Shown: positions 44,819 to 53,620 of the stretch, piece after piece
Position numbering within the stretch: the first letter of the stretch is position 1
Layout: the number at the start of each line of letters is the position of its first letter
Source: CBDCGJ01 sp965238305
GTDB taxonomy: Bacteria > Pseudomonadota > Alphaproteobacteria > GCA-2731375
DNA length: 64,000 nucleotides
Direction of reading: 5' to 3'
Assembly: GCA_965238305.1 (NCBI GenBank)
Contig: CBDEHK010000001.1
Location: forward strand, 4,092,001 to 4,156,000
Notes under the pieces: model-generated
The model's database searches: none
What the model was told of the DNA's origin: nothing
What the model saw: the letters and a program-made list of their open reading frames with translations, nothing else
Translations under genes and position numbers: made by a program

Positions 44819-45928
44819 GTGAAATTGGTGGAACGATTGAATTTTATTTTGATACGTGGCGCGTACATTGTCAGCGCCGTCGTTTTTATGGCGACCCCCG
44901 CATTTGCCCACGGGACAACCTCCGGTTCGACACCAGGCAGCTATGCGCTACTGATTTTTCCCGTTATGGCGCTTGTTTTTGCACTATTTCTAGTTTTCAC
45001 GCACCACAAAAAAGGTTGGAATGTGTTGGTTATCGGCGGTGCTGGATATTTGGGCAGTGCCTTGGTGCCAAAATTATTAACCCGCGGCCATGCGGTAACC
45101 GTTATTGATCTTGATTTCCACGGCGACATTTTCAAGGAGTTCGAAACTCACATGAAGTTTCGCCAAATCGCTGGCGATTTCAAAGACCCGCAAACGCTAG
45201 GCCAGGCGCTCGAAGAATGCGACGCGGTGATCCATCTCGCTCCTATCACCGACATTGATTCTCCCCACCTCAATGCCGAGATGGATAAGCCGGCCGATAA
45301 CACTGCCTTTCGCCAGTTGCTCCACGCTATAAAGAAAGTCGGCATCAAGCGCTTCATACTCGCCTCGTCTTACGCTGTTTATGGCAACAACGACCAGGTG
45401 GATATTACGGAAGACTTGGCACCAGAACCAACCACGAAAATTTCGCAAGCCATGGTTTTTTGGGAAAATGTGCTTAAGGAAGAACGCGCAGCAGGCTTCG
45501 TTACATGTATCATCCGCTCCGCCGCGGTTTGCGGTTATGCCCCCGGCCCGCAATCTGATGTCGTCGTGAACGGGCTCACTCTGGATGCGTTCACGAATGG
45601 CAGCATTGATATTCCCTCTGGTGCAGTTACCCAACCTTACATTCACATCGACGACATCGTCGACTTGTATGTTTTACTACTGAACCAGCCGGATGGAAAA
45701 ATTGACGGCAAAATCTTCAACGCCGAAGCCGAAAACCTGACCTTTTTGGAACTGGCAAATATCATAAAGGCAGCAGTTGGCGGCAGTCTATTAGTCCAAA
45801 CTGCAGGAAGTGAAAAACCAAATTCCTGTCTATTATCCTCCGAAAAAATTCGACGCGAACTAGGTTTCGTGCCGCAGCATACTGTCGAGGAAGCCGTCTA
45901 CGAATTAGTTGCCAGATACCGGGACTGA
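44819..45928 (+). CDS. Membrane-anchored extended-SDR (epimerase-like) pseudoenzyme
   Basis: 369 residues, GTG start. A signal peptide (1-30) appears to be cut at TPAFA/HGTT to expose His31. A second membrane helix (42-61) with HHKK after it would put the rest in the cytosol. Residues 68-369 form an NAD(P)-binding epimerase/dehydratase: IGGAGYLGSALV (72-83) and ASSYAVYGN (183-191). Aligning the YxxxK region places Ile209 and Met213 at the Tyr and Lys positions (PTTKISQAMVFWE), so normal SDR catalysis is not expected. NAD binding may be structural or sensory. It is coupled to the beta-propeller gene. Confidence 0.8.
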   Translation: MKLVERLNFILIRGAYIVSAVVFMATPAFAHGTTSGSTPGSYALLIFPVMALVFALFLVFTHHKKGWNVLVIGGAGYLGSALVPKLLTRGHAVTVIDLDFHGDIFKEFETHMKFRQIAGDFKDPQTLGQALEECDAVIHLAPITDIDSPHLNAEMDKPADNTAFRQLLHAIKKVGIKRFILASSYAVYGNNDQVDITEDLAPEPTTKISQAMVFWENVLKEERAAGFVTCIIRSAAVCGYAPGPQSDVVVNGLTLDAFTNGSIDIPSGAVTQPYIHIDDIVDLYVLLLNQPDGKIDGKIFNAEAENLTFLELANIIKAAVGGSLLVQTAGSEKPNSCLLSSEKIRRELGFVPQHTVEEAVYELVARYRD

Positions 45929-45977
45929 ATAAAGCTGACAGAAACTTATAGCCATATGGCGGCATCGCCACAATTCT

Positions 45978-47162
45978 CTAGTTGGCCGCTTTCATTACTT
46001 TGGATTGCAGGTTGGCGAAAGTTTGCAATGCTTTTCCGGCCGCATCATCCATATTGTAATAGCGATAATCCGCCAACCGACCGAGGACGATCAGATTATC
46101 AAAACTTTCGGCAAGTTTCAGATATTTTGCATGCCGTAGGCGGTTCTCATCGTTAAACACGGGATAATAGGGAATATTTTTCTCGCTATCATCGCGGTCG
46201 TAGTCCTGTGGATACTCACGGACGATCGTTGTGCCGCTAGCCGAAGCATTGGCAATATGTTTGAACTCTGTGATCCGCGTGTAATCAAAATCATTCGGAT
46301 AATTGACCGTTGTGTTGTTCTGAAAGGTTGTGTTTTGCAGATGTTCGAATTCAAACCGCAACGAACGATAAGGTAAGGTGCCGAAACAATAATCAAACAG
46401 CTCATCCAACATGCCGGTGTAAACAACGGTGCCAGTGAAACGATTTCCATCAAGAAAAATCGTCTGTGAGTCCTTATCAAAATTGAGGCGTTGTCGGCAG
46501 TTCTGTGTAAGTTGGAGCTGAATTTGCGGCTGATCCAGAAGGTTTTGGAACATTTTTGTATAACCCGCTTTCGGCATCGCCTGGTAACAGTCCTGGAAAT
46601 ATCGATCGTCGCGGGAAACAACTACCGGCACGCGCGCCGTAACTTCAGGGGCGATCTGATCCGGCCGCACACCCCACTGTTTCGAAGTGTAATTCAGAAA
46701 TACTTTTTCATAGACAAATTGCGCCAGCTTTTTGAGATCACTATCATCGACCTCGAGCATTTCCAGGATCGGTACTTTTGCCCCATCGCCATAGTGACTT
46801 AACAACTTATCCCGCAGCCTTTGTGCCTGATCATCTGGGAATATCGCGTCGATCGAATTGAGGTTGAAGGGCAATGGCAGCAAGGCATTGTCGATGCTCG
46901 CCAATACTTTGTGTTCATAGGGCTGCCAATCCGTAAACCCACTCAAATATTGCCAAACCGATTCCCGGCACGTGTGGAACAGATGGGGCCCATAGACATG
47001 GACAAGAGTGCCATCGGCATCTGGCTCGTCATAACAATTGCCGGCGACGTGATCGCGCTGTTCGAACAACAGGATTTGCCAGTTCAACTGGCTTGCCATG
47101 CGTTCGGCCATGACGGCGCCGGAATATCCCGCGCCGATGACTATGGCGTCTATCTGTGTCAC
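45978..47162 (-). CDS. glf: UDP-galactopyranose mutase
   Basis: 394-residue flavoenzyme interconverting UDP-galactopyranose and UDP-galactofuranose. The FAD-binding IGAGYSGAVMAERMA is at the N-terminus. HVYGPHLFHT, NYTSKQWGV and YTGMLDELFDY are family blocks, and LGRLADYRYYNMDD carries the C-terminal FAD and substrate contacts. It overlaps the upstream glycosyltransferase gene by 4 bp, so the product is probably used to add galactofuranose to a cell-surface glycan. No other polysaccharide genes are adjacent. Confidence 0.93.
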   Translation of the reverse strand: MTQIDAIVIGAGYSGAVMAERMASQLNWQILLFEQRDHVAGNCYDEPDADGTLVHVYGPHLFHTCRESVWQYLSGFTDWQPYEHKVLASIDNALLPLPFNLNSIDAIFPDDQAQRLRDKLLSHYGDGAKVPILEMLEVDDSDLKKLAQFVYEKVFLNYTSKQWGVRPDQIAPEVTARVPVVVSRDDRYFQDCYQAMPKAGYTKMFQNLLDQPQIQLQLTQNCRQRLNFDKDSQTIFLDGNRFTGTVVYTGMLDELFDYCFGTLPYRSLRFEFEHLQNTTFQNNTTVNYPNDFDYTRITEFKHIANASASGTTIVREYPQDYDRDDSEKNIPYYPVFNDENRLRHAKYLKLAESFDNLIVLGRLADYRYYNMDDAAGKALQTFANLQSKVMKAAN

Positions 47163-48118
47163 TCGAGAAGATCCGGAAAAAGTCGTTGGCGCACGGAATT
47201 TGGCCTAGCGCGATCAGCAAAGGCAAGCTGATGGCGTTCGTCAAAGAACCAATTGTCCCGACTGGCATCGTCGATGAAGCGCTGAAATAAGTCGTCGTGC
47301 CCTGATTTCAGGAAAAACAACGCGGTGGCGAAACGATGATGCGCCATACCTTCGGCGATTACGGCTGCGTCCATGCCAAAGCAGCGGGCATTTTCGCAAG
47401 CTTGTTCCTGGTCGCGCAACACCTGAATTCGCCTATCGTTCGACCGCAATGTTTGACCGCCAAAACTGTCGCGGTGAATTCGATAACCACCTAGAACGTC
47501 GTCGATGCGGTCAATAGTTCCACCTAGGTGCAGCGCATTGAGGATATGAAAGGGATAGTCGAGCAGAATGCGACATTTCGGATCAACGGCGTCCGATAAA
47601 CGATCGTGCTGACGATAGACAATTGAACTGGCGTTCAAAAAACAGCCATAGCGAATCAAATCCTCGACCGTGGCGGTCGCCGGAACATAATCCCGATTGT
47701 AATGATCACGTGAATAATATTGCAGGGTTTCATCACTGTCGCTGTCGAATACCCTGGCCTCGTGATAGGCGATGGCGCAGCCAGGATGACTGTCCATGTA
47801 TTCGGCGACAACGCTCAACTTTCCCGGATAAGCTAAATCGTCACCATCCATATAAACGATATATTCACCGGCTGCATAGGAAAGCAAATGACGCATCGTC
47901 GCCGCTAGACCTAGATTTTTGGGATTGGAAAACACTTTCAACTTCGAATCGGTAAGCGCCCGTTCTTGCAGAATTTTTAAGCTAGCATCCGACGACGCGT
48001 CGTCGACAGCGATCACTTCGAATTCGAAATTCACCTTTTGATTGAGCAAACCGTCGATACAGTCGCCGACATATTTCTCAAGGCCGAAGACCGGCACTAT
48101 CACAGTAATTTTCGGCAT
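47159..48118 (-). CDS. Family 2 glycosyltransferase
   Basis: 319-residue GT-A fold inverting glycosyltransferase. VIVPVFGLEKYVGDCIDGLL and AVDDASSDASL form the nucleotide-sugar site, and EYIVYMDGDDLAYPGKL holds the DxD-type metal motif. GGYRIHRDSFGG follows the acceptor side. The ATG at 48118 has AGGTGG 8 bp ahead and is preferred over a GTG four codons earlier. No membrane helices. Coupling to glf suggests it transfers galactofuranose or extends such a chain; this is inference. Confidence 0.88.
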   Translation of the reverse strand: MPKITVIVPVFGLEKYVGDCIDGLLNQKVNFEFEVIAVDDASSDASLKILQERALTDSKLKVFSNPKNLGLAATMRHLLSYAAGEYIVYMDGDDLAYPGKLSVVAEYMDSHPGCAIAYHEARVFDSDSDETLQYYSRDHYNRDYVPATATVEDLIRYGCFLNASSIVYRQHDRLSDAVDPKCRILLDYPFHILNALHLGGTIDRIDDVLGGYRIHRDSFGGQTLRSNDRRIQVLRDQEQACENARCFGMDAAVIAEGMAHHRFATALFFLKSGHDDLFQRFIDDASRDNWFFDERHQLAFADRARPNSVRQRLFPDLLE

Positions 48119-48456
48119 CAGAAAATCCACCTGATGACCGAAACGCCCTCATCCCTGTTGCGCCTGATATAACGATCTAAAGAAAATCGGACCGTGAGCT
48201 GAACCTCACCGTTTCGTTTGTGGCTTTGGCAGTTCCCAAATTCATCTGCATTTCGCGAGATCATCGGACACTTCTCATTTACTATTACTAATAAACATAC
48301 CTTCGCGTCGATTGACGTCTGCCAAAATCGTTAAACCTATATGTTTAACAATTTGATAACTCGTCTCGGGAAGGACAAAACTTCAGGTGCCTTTCAATTT
48401 AACTTCTCGCAATCCTCCTCTTCACGATTTGCAGTAGGTCGTTTAAACTCCACCGC
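48119..48456. other. Intergenic region upstream of the TPR cyclase
   Basis: 338 bp between two divergent genes. It includes a 7-bp inverted repeat, GTTAAAC and GTTTAAC with a 6-bp spacer (48330-48349), about 108 bp before the cyclase ATG. It is AT-rich and looks like a promoter/operator zone; no gene is apparent. Confidence 0.5.
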
Positions 48457-50205
48457 ATGAACACACCGACCAGAAGACTTGCCGCTATTCTTGCCGCCGA
48501 TGTGGCAGGTTACACGCGCTTAATGAGCGACGATGAAGTCGGAACATTGGCTGCCCTCAGGCAATTTCGGACGGAACTTTTCCAACCAACCGTGAGCGAA
48601 CATGGCGGCGAAGTTGTGAAAAATATGGGCGACGGCTGGTTGGTGGAATTCGCATCCGCTACCGAAGCTGTTAATTGCGCGATCGAGATGCAGAATTACC
48701 TCGCCGGGACCGACCCTATTCGGCTACGCATCGGCATTCATGTTGGTGACATTTTCCATCAGGATGAGGATATTTTCGGGGAAGCCGTCAACATCGCCGC
48801 CAGATTGCAAGAGATTTCCTATCCCGGCGGTATCGCTTTGTCGGAAGTTTCAAAAAACTCGCTCGACGACAAAGTCGCCAAAGATTTCACAGATACCGGC
48901 AAGAAAAATCTGAAAAACATCAACAACGCTATCCGTGTCTATCAGTCAGGCGACGGTGCGGGTAATATCTCAACGATTGATCTTGGTCGGATGGCGAACC
49001 CGGCCTTGCCCAGCAAACCATCCATCGCCGTCTTACCTTTTGACAATATGTCGCGCGACCCCGAGCAGGAATATTTTTCCGATGGTTTGAGCGAAGATAT
49101 CATAACCAGCTTGTCTTATGTGCGGGCGCTATTTGTAATCGCGCGGAACTCGAGCTTTGCCTTTAAAGGGCAGTCGGTGAATATTCGCGATATTGGGGAA
49201 AAACTTGGTGTCCGATATATTCTGGAAGGCAGTGTACGGACCGCGGGCAGTCGCGTCCGTGTAAACGCGCAGCTAGTCGAAGCACGCACGGCCGGCCATA
49301 TCTGGGCTAGGCGATATGATCGTCAAATGGAAGACATCTTTGATCTGCAGGACGAAATTACCCGGGATATCGCGGCAAGTGTTGAAGGGGAATTAGAAGT
49401 AACTGAACGCGCCCAGGCGGCGCAGAAACCGACGCAAAACCTGGATGCCTGGAACTGTTTGCAACGTGGGAAATGGCATCATTATTTGCGGACAAAGGAA
49501 CATACGGCAGAAGGTCGTCGTTGGTTCGAAAGGGCGATTGAAAAGGATCCGAAATTCGCCGCTGCTTATGCCGGTTTAGCCTCTTGCGCTATTCAGGAAG
49601 TTTTCAATAGCTACACAAATGACGTCCCTAGCACAATTCGCGACGGTTTCGCTGCCGGGCAAAAAGCCATGGAATTTGATCCACGCGATAGTTACGTCCA
49701 GTCTTCATTTGGCGGTATTTGCATCGTTGCGGGCGAACATAATCAAGGAGTTGCAGCGTCCCGCAAAGCCATGGAACTCAATCCCAACGATGCCCGGGCG
49801 CAATCGATGTTGGCTCTCGCATTATTCCTGGGCGGCAATGCCAAGGAGGCGATCCCTAATTTCCAAGAATCAATACGCTTGAACCCGCAAGATCGCAGAC
49901 AGACCTTGAATTTCTCGACCCTGGGCTGCTGCCATCACGATTTGGGGGAACTTGACGACGCAATCGTAAACGTCGATCTCGCGATTGAAGGCGAAGACGT
50001 CGGTATCTGGCCTCACCTCATGCGGGCCGCCATATTAGCCGACCGCGGCGAACAGCAGGAAGCCGAGGCGACAATAGATCATGCACTGACTTATTTTCCG
50101 AACCTGACCTGCAACATTATTCCCACCATGGCGCCCAACACCCATCCTCCTTATATGGATATTCTGGTCGCCGGGCTGCGCAAGGCCGGCCTAGCCGAAG
50201 CTTGA
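48457..50205 (+). CDS. Class III nucleotide cyclase with TolB-like and TPR domains
   Basis: 582-residue soluble protein. The catalytic domain (5-165) keeps Asp15 (AADVAGYTRL), Asp59 (NMGDGWLVEF) and Asn112/Arg116 (VNIAARLQ). A TolB/FlgO-type N-terminal domain follows (187-310, SIAVLPFDNMSRDPEQEYF and YILEGSVR). Next come about six TPR-like repeats (345-560) with signatures such as AIEKDPKFAAAYAGLASCAI and AMELNPNDARAQSMLALALF. This layout is common among alphaproteobacterial cyclases; TPRs probably bind a partner that sets activity. It stands alone with its own upstream region. Confidence 0.92.
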   Translation: MNTPTRRLAAILAADVAGYTRLMSDDEVGTLAALRQFRTELFQPTVSEHGGEVVKNMGDGWLVEFASATEAVNCAIEMQNYLAGTDPIRLRIGIHVGDIFHQDEDIFGEAVNIAARLQEISYPGGIALSEVSKNSLDDKVAKDFTDTGKKNLKNINNAIRVYQSGDGAGNISTIDLGRMANPALPSKPSIAVLPFDNMSRDPEQEYFSDGLSEDIITSLSYVRALFVIARNSSFAFKGQSVNIRDIGEKLGVRYILEGSVRTAGSRVRVNAQLVEARTAGHIWARRYDRQMEDIFDLQDEITRDIAASVEGELEVTERAQAAQKPTQNLDAWNCLQRGKWHHYLRTKEHTAEGRRWFERAIEKDPKFAAAYAGLASCAIQEVFNSYTNDVPSTIRDGFAAGQKAMEFDPRDSYVQSSFGGICIVAGEHNQGVAASRKAMELNPNDARAQSMLALALFLGGNAKEAIPNFQESIRLNPQDRRQTLNFSTLGCCHHDLGELDDAIVNVDLAIEGEDVGIWPHLMRAAILADRGEQQEAEATIDHALTYFPNLTCNIIPTMAPNTHPPYMDILVAGLRKAGLAEA

Positions 50206-50233
50206 GTTGCTTATCGCCGCCAAGATCTGAATG

Positions 50234-51268
50234 CTAGTTTGCTGCGTCCAGACGGTAAACCTGAGCTGCGGTATCATGAAACAATTGCGCTTTCTCATCG
50301 GTTGAATAGTTTTCGGTTAAGCGTTTGAAGCTATTCCATAGGACATTGTAACTACAGGTGACCATATCGACCGGGAAGTTACTTTCGAACATGCAGCGGG
50401 CAGGCCCAAACTGTTCTATCGTATATTCGTAATAAGGTCTGGTCGCTTCCATCAGCTCTTCCGACGACGGCGGCCGATCTTGTTCATGCCAGGCGAAACC
50501 GTTCAATTCCATGTTGATGCCGCCAAGTTTTGCAAAAACGTTATCGCAAGCAGCCAATTCGCTCATATCCGCTTGCCACTGAGCAAAATTCTCGTCCCGT
50601 TTGCCTGCATAAGGGCCGACGCCCAAAGGTGTGCCGAAATGGTTTAAGATGATCACAGTATCGGGAAACGCCTGCGCCAGTTCGGTCAGTCCTGGGATTT
50701 GTGTGTGATAGCACCAACCTTCGAAGCTCAACCCGTAACGCGCAAATTGCGCGAAGCCAGCTCGGAAATTGTCGTCCGCATATAGATCTTGAACCGGTGC
50801 ACAACGGGCATTGGAAATTTCTTCGGAAGCGTCCCACGAAGCAGAATGACGAATGCCACGAAAGCGGCCGCCTCCGGCTTGCAAATGCGCCTCCAACACT
50901 GGGGCGACATTGTCACCCAAACACAAATCCGCATGCCCAATGATACCGGCGGCGACTTTGGTTTCGCCATAAAATCCACTCGCACTCATCGCAGCGATAC
51001 CGTTCACTAATTCTGTCTCGCCGATCACACGCATCGGAACCGGACCAGCCGCTTTCAACATGGCACCACATTCGATGAACACCGTCGACACAATATTATG
51101 GCCGCAATTGAGGTCGACCAAGAATTCATCTAACAGATACCGCTGCGCAACGCGGGTCATATTGAATTCCCAAAGATGATGATGCGGATCGCAAATAGGC
51201 AAATCCGGTTCCAAGGTTTCTTCTGGATCCTGCTCAAGCCATTGTTGGTTTGTCGATTCTGTAGGCAT
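50234..51268 (-). CDS. Amidohydrolase-2 family metal-dependent hydrolase
   Basis: 344-residue TIM-barrel protein. The metal motif is CDPHHHLWEF near the N-terminus, with RFRGIRHSASWD, VIILNHFGTPLG and FESNFPVDM further on, the order expected for the amidohydrolase-2 (2-pyrone-4,6-dicarboxylate lactonase-like) family. It is cytosolic. The gene follows the carboxyltransferase gene by 11 bp on the same strand. It probably hydrolyses a lactone or decarboxylates an aromatic-like acid; the substrate is not visible. Confidence 0.87.
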   Translation of the reverse strand: MPTESTNQQWLEQDPEETLEPDLPICDPHHHLWEFNMTRVAQRYLLDEFLVDLNCGHNIVSTVFIECGAMLKAAGPVPMRVIGETELVNGIAAMSASGFYGETKVAAGIIGHADLCLGDNVAPVLEAHLQAGGGRFRGIRHSASWDASEEISNARCAPVQDLYADDNFRAGFAQFARYGLSFEGWCYHTQIPGLTELAQAFPDTVIILNHFGTPLGVGPYAGKRDENFAQWQADMSELAACDNVFAKLGGINMELNGFAWHEQDRPPSSEELMEATRPYYEYTIEQFGPARCMFESNFPVDMVTCSYNVLWNSFKRLTENYSTDEKAQLFHDTAAQVYRLDAAN

Positions 51269-51279
51269 GTTTATTCTCC

Positions 51280-52827
51280 CTATAAGCAGGTCGGCCAGCT
51301 CGCCAGCGGTTTCACTTCGCCCCGTCGTGGCACCTCAATATGCAGGCGGTCGACGTAGCGCCTTAACCAGGCTCGGGTTTCCGCCGGATCAATAATCTCA
51401 TCAAAGGCGAGCGTGCCAGCCGCAGGATAGGGCGAAGTATCCTGTCGCCATTCTTCGATTAAGCGGGCGCGTTCTTCATCCGGATTATCCGCCTCGGCCA
51501 ACTTTCGGGCATGCGTAACATTCACCCCGACTTCCGGATCCATAAAACTGTATTCTGCATTGGGCCAAGCGAGTATTGCATCGCCGCCCATTTCATTGCC
51601 GGAAAGCGCGGCATAGGCAAGACCAAAGGCTTTCCGAACAATCACTGTAACCCGCGGCACCCGGGCCTGGACCATGGCTTCTATCATCATGATGGCACGA
51701 GACAACAGGCGGTCATGTTCGACCTGTCGGCCAACCATAAAACCAGGTGTGTCTTGTAAAAAGATAATCGGTAGGTTGTAGGCGTCACAGGTACAAATAA
51801 ACAATGTCGCTTTGTCGCAGGCCGCCGGCGTGATTGCACCGGCCCCTACCATCGGGTTCGAGGCGATGAAACCAACTGAGCGGCCGGCGATACGACCAAA
51901 ACAAGTGATCAAAGAGCCGCCATAATTCGGCTTCAATTCGAAAATGTTCTTATCATCGGTCAGGCGACGGATAACACGACGCATGTCATACCCTCGTTGC
52001 CGCCGCGTCGGCACCATCTTGTAAATATGTTCGTCGCGAGATAGATCGCCATCCCAATCCAGCCGCACCGGTTCCTCCCAAGCATTCTGCGGTAGATAGC
52101 TCAGATATTCGCGCACTAGTTGGAAGCCATGTTCTTCGTCATCGGCAACCCGGTCGACCATCCCGGTCAGGCGGTCATGCACTTCCCAACCACCAAGCTT
52201 GTCGAAATCTATTTTCTCTCCCGTCGCGACTTCGACTACTCGTGGGCTGGTGACAGCTAAACAAGTACCCTTCACCTGCACAACAAAGTCAGAATATGCG
52301 GACTGGAAGGACGAACCGCCAAACGACAAACCACTGATCACCGTCGCAGCCGGGACCCGGCGATTACGCCGGCCCATGATAACGCCAGGCTGAACTTTGG
52401 CAAATTCGTCGGGTTCCAGCAGGTCCGGCAAACGGGCGCCACCGGTCTCGCCATAATAGATAATCGGGTGACCATGGCGGATGGCATAATCTTCCAGTTT
52501 TTTCATCCGCCTGCCACCGATGAACGAACTAGAGCCTTGCTTGACAGTGATATCGTCGCCGCCAATGACGACAGGGCGTCCATCCACTGTGCCGATACCG
52601 CCGATCTTGCCGTCGCCCGGTGTCTTGCCGCGATCCGCCCGCATTTCCGATTGAGCAAAAGTGCCAATCTCGGTGAAACTGCCATCGTCCAGCATGCCAT
52701 TGATGCGTTCGCGAATGGTCAACTTACCTTCGCGATGAATTCGTTCAATTCGGTGTGCACCGCCCATTTCGGCGCGAATTTTCTCCCGCCGAGCCTCCAG
52801 CTCCACAGCATGATCCTTCAGTTCCAT
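51280..52827 (-). CDS. Acyl-CoA carboxylase, carboxyltransferase (beta) subunit
   Basis: 515-residue propionyl-/methylcrotonyl-type carboxyltransferase. The N-terminal crotonase-like half has HPIIYYGETGGARLPDLLEP and SGLSFGGSSFQSAYSDFVVQ; the C-terminal half has QDTPGFMVGRQVEHDRLL and FGLAYAALSGNEMGGDAILA. These bind the acyl-CoA and carboxybiotin. The matching biotin carboxylase/BCCP subunit is not in the window. It is followed by the amidohydrolase in one transcript, pointing to a catabolic rather than a lipid-synthesis role. Confidence 0.9.
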   Translation of the reverse strand: MELKDHAVELEARREKIRAEMGGAHRIERIHREGKLTIRERINGMLDDGSFTEIGTFAQSEMRADRGKTPGDGKIGGIGTVDGRPVVIGGDDITVKQGSSSFIGGRRMKKLEDYAIRHGHPIIYYGETGGARLPDLLEPDEFAKVQPGVIMGRRNRRVPAATVISGLSFGGSSFQSAYSDFVVQVKGTCLAVTSPRVVEVATGEKIDFDKLGGWEVHDRLTGMVDRVADDEEHGFQLVREYLSYLPQNAWEEPVRLDWDGDLSRDEHIYKMVPTRRQRGYDMRRVIRRLTDDKNIFELKPNYGGSLITCFGRIAGRSVGFIASNPMVGAGAITPAACDKATLFICTCDAYNLPIIFLQDTPGFMVGRQVEHDRLLSRAIMMIEAMVQARVPRVTVIVRKAFGLAYAALSGNEMGGDAILAWPNAEYSFMDPEVGVNVTHARKLAEADNPDEERARLIEEWRQDTSPYPAAGTLAFDEIIDPAETRAWLRRYVDRLHIEVPRRGEVKPLASWPTCL

Positions 52828-52920
52828 AAACTATTCCCTGTATTTTTATCACGATGACAAGATCATGATCATAGAAGGCCAACGGCTCTTCGCCAATAGC
52901 AGGGAGCAAATACCCAATCG

Positions 52921-52970
52921 AAAAATACTGCAGGTGGTCACCCGACGGCTGGGCGACCACCGCAGTATTT
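52921..52970 (-). terminator. Rho-independent terminator of the cupin gene
   Basis: Read on the minus strand, a 9-bp arm AAATACTGC pairs with GCAGTATTT; inside lie GTGGTC/GACCAC and CCC/GGG. The stem is followed by TTTTT. It begins 9 bp after the cupin stop codon. The total stem is about 18 bp with one internal bulge. Confidence 0.85.
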
Positions 52971-52979
52971 GTGCGGAGC

Positions 52980-53438
52980 TTACTTCGTCGGATGGAAATC
53001 GAATTTTTTGTCAGCATGAAAATAGAACTGACACGGCGTGGCTGACACACAAGCCGTCGAATGCACCGAATTAGCCGGCACATACCAATATGAACCCGGC
53101 CCCATTTTTGGCGGACTATTCTCACCTTCGAATGGATTGGTCATGGTGCCGGAAATGACAACCCCATGATAGGCCCCGGTGTGGGTATGTTTCGGAGTTT
53201 CAAAATTCGCTGGAAATTTACCAAACGTTCCATGTGCGCCTATTGACATGTCACCGTAGGCTCCTCCCATTGAAATCGCCGGATTTATTTTCTTGAACGC
53301 GATGGAAGAGCTGGGGGATGCAATTTCTTTCTTCGGATCGAATTGCGCACCGGCAAATGCTTGGTTCGACAAAAACATTGCACTACAAATCACACCAACA
53401 AGAATGGTGGTTTTCGGTTTTCCGATAATCTTTCTCAT
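52980..53438 (-). CDS. Secreted cupin-domain protein
   Basis: 152 residues with a signal peptide (about 1-30, ending NQAFA) and one cupin barrel. Motif 1 is visible as TPKHTHTGAYHGVVISG (His at about 82, 84 and 89) and motif 2 as PANSVHSTACV with the later His. The protein should be periplasmic with one metal ion. It is divergent from an AraC-type regulator, which may control it. A strong terminator follows, so it is monocistronic. Substrate unknown. Confidence 0.8.
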   Translation of the reverse strand: MRKIIGKPKTTILVGVICSAMFLSNQAFAGAQFDPKKEIASPSSSIAFKKINPAISMGGAYGDMSIGAHGTFGKFPANFETPKHTHTGAYHGVVISGTMTNPFEGENSPPKMGPGSYWYVPANSVHSTACVSATPCQFYFHADKKFDFHPTK

Positions 53439-53620
53439 TTGAATATTCCTTGTGATTGATCATTGGTTGAAGAATATTTGATCACGTCAACGACGCGATC
53501 TCCTTAAGCTAATGATCGACGTAAAAAACTGAATGATCGGAAATCCAGAACAGTTGATCGAACGTCCAATTTTGCGCGGACGGACTATTCGCTGACCGAC
53601 AAGAGGGTTAAGTTGTTGAC

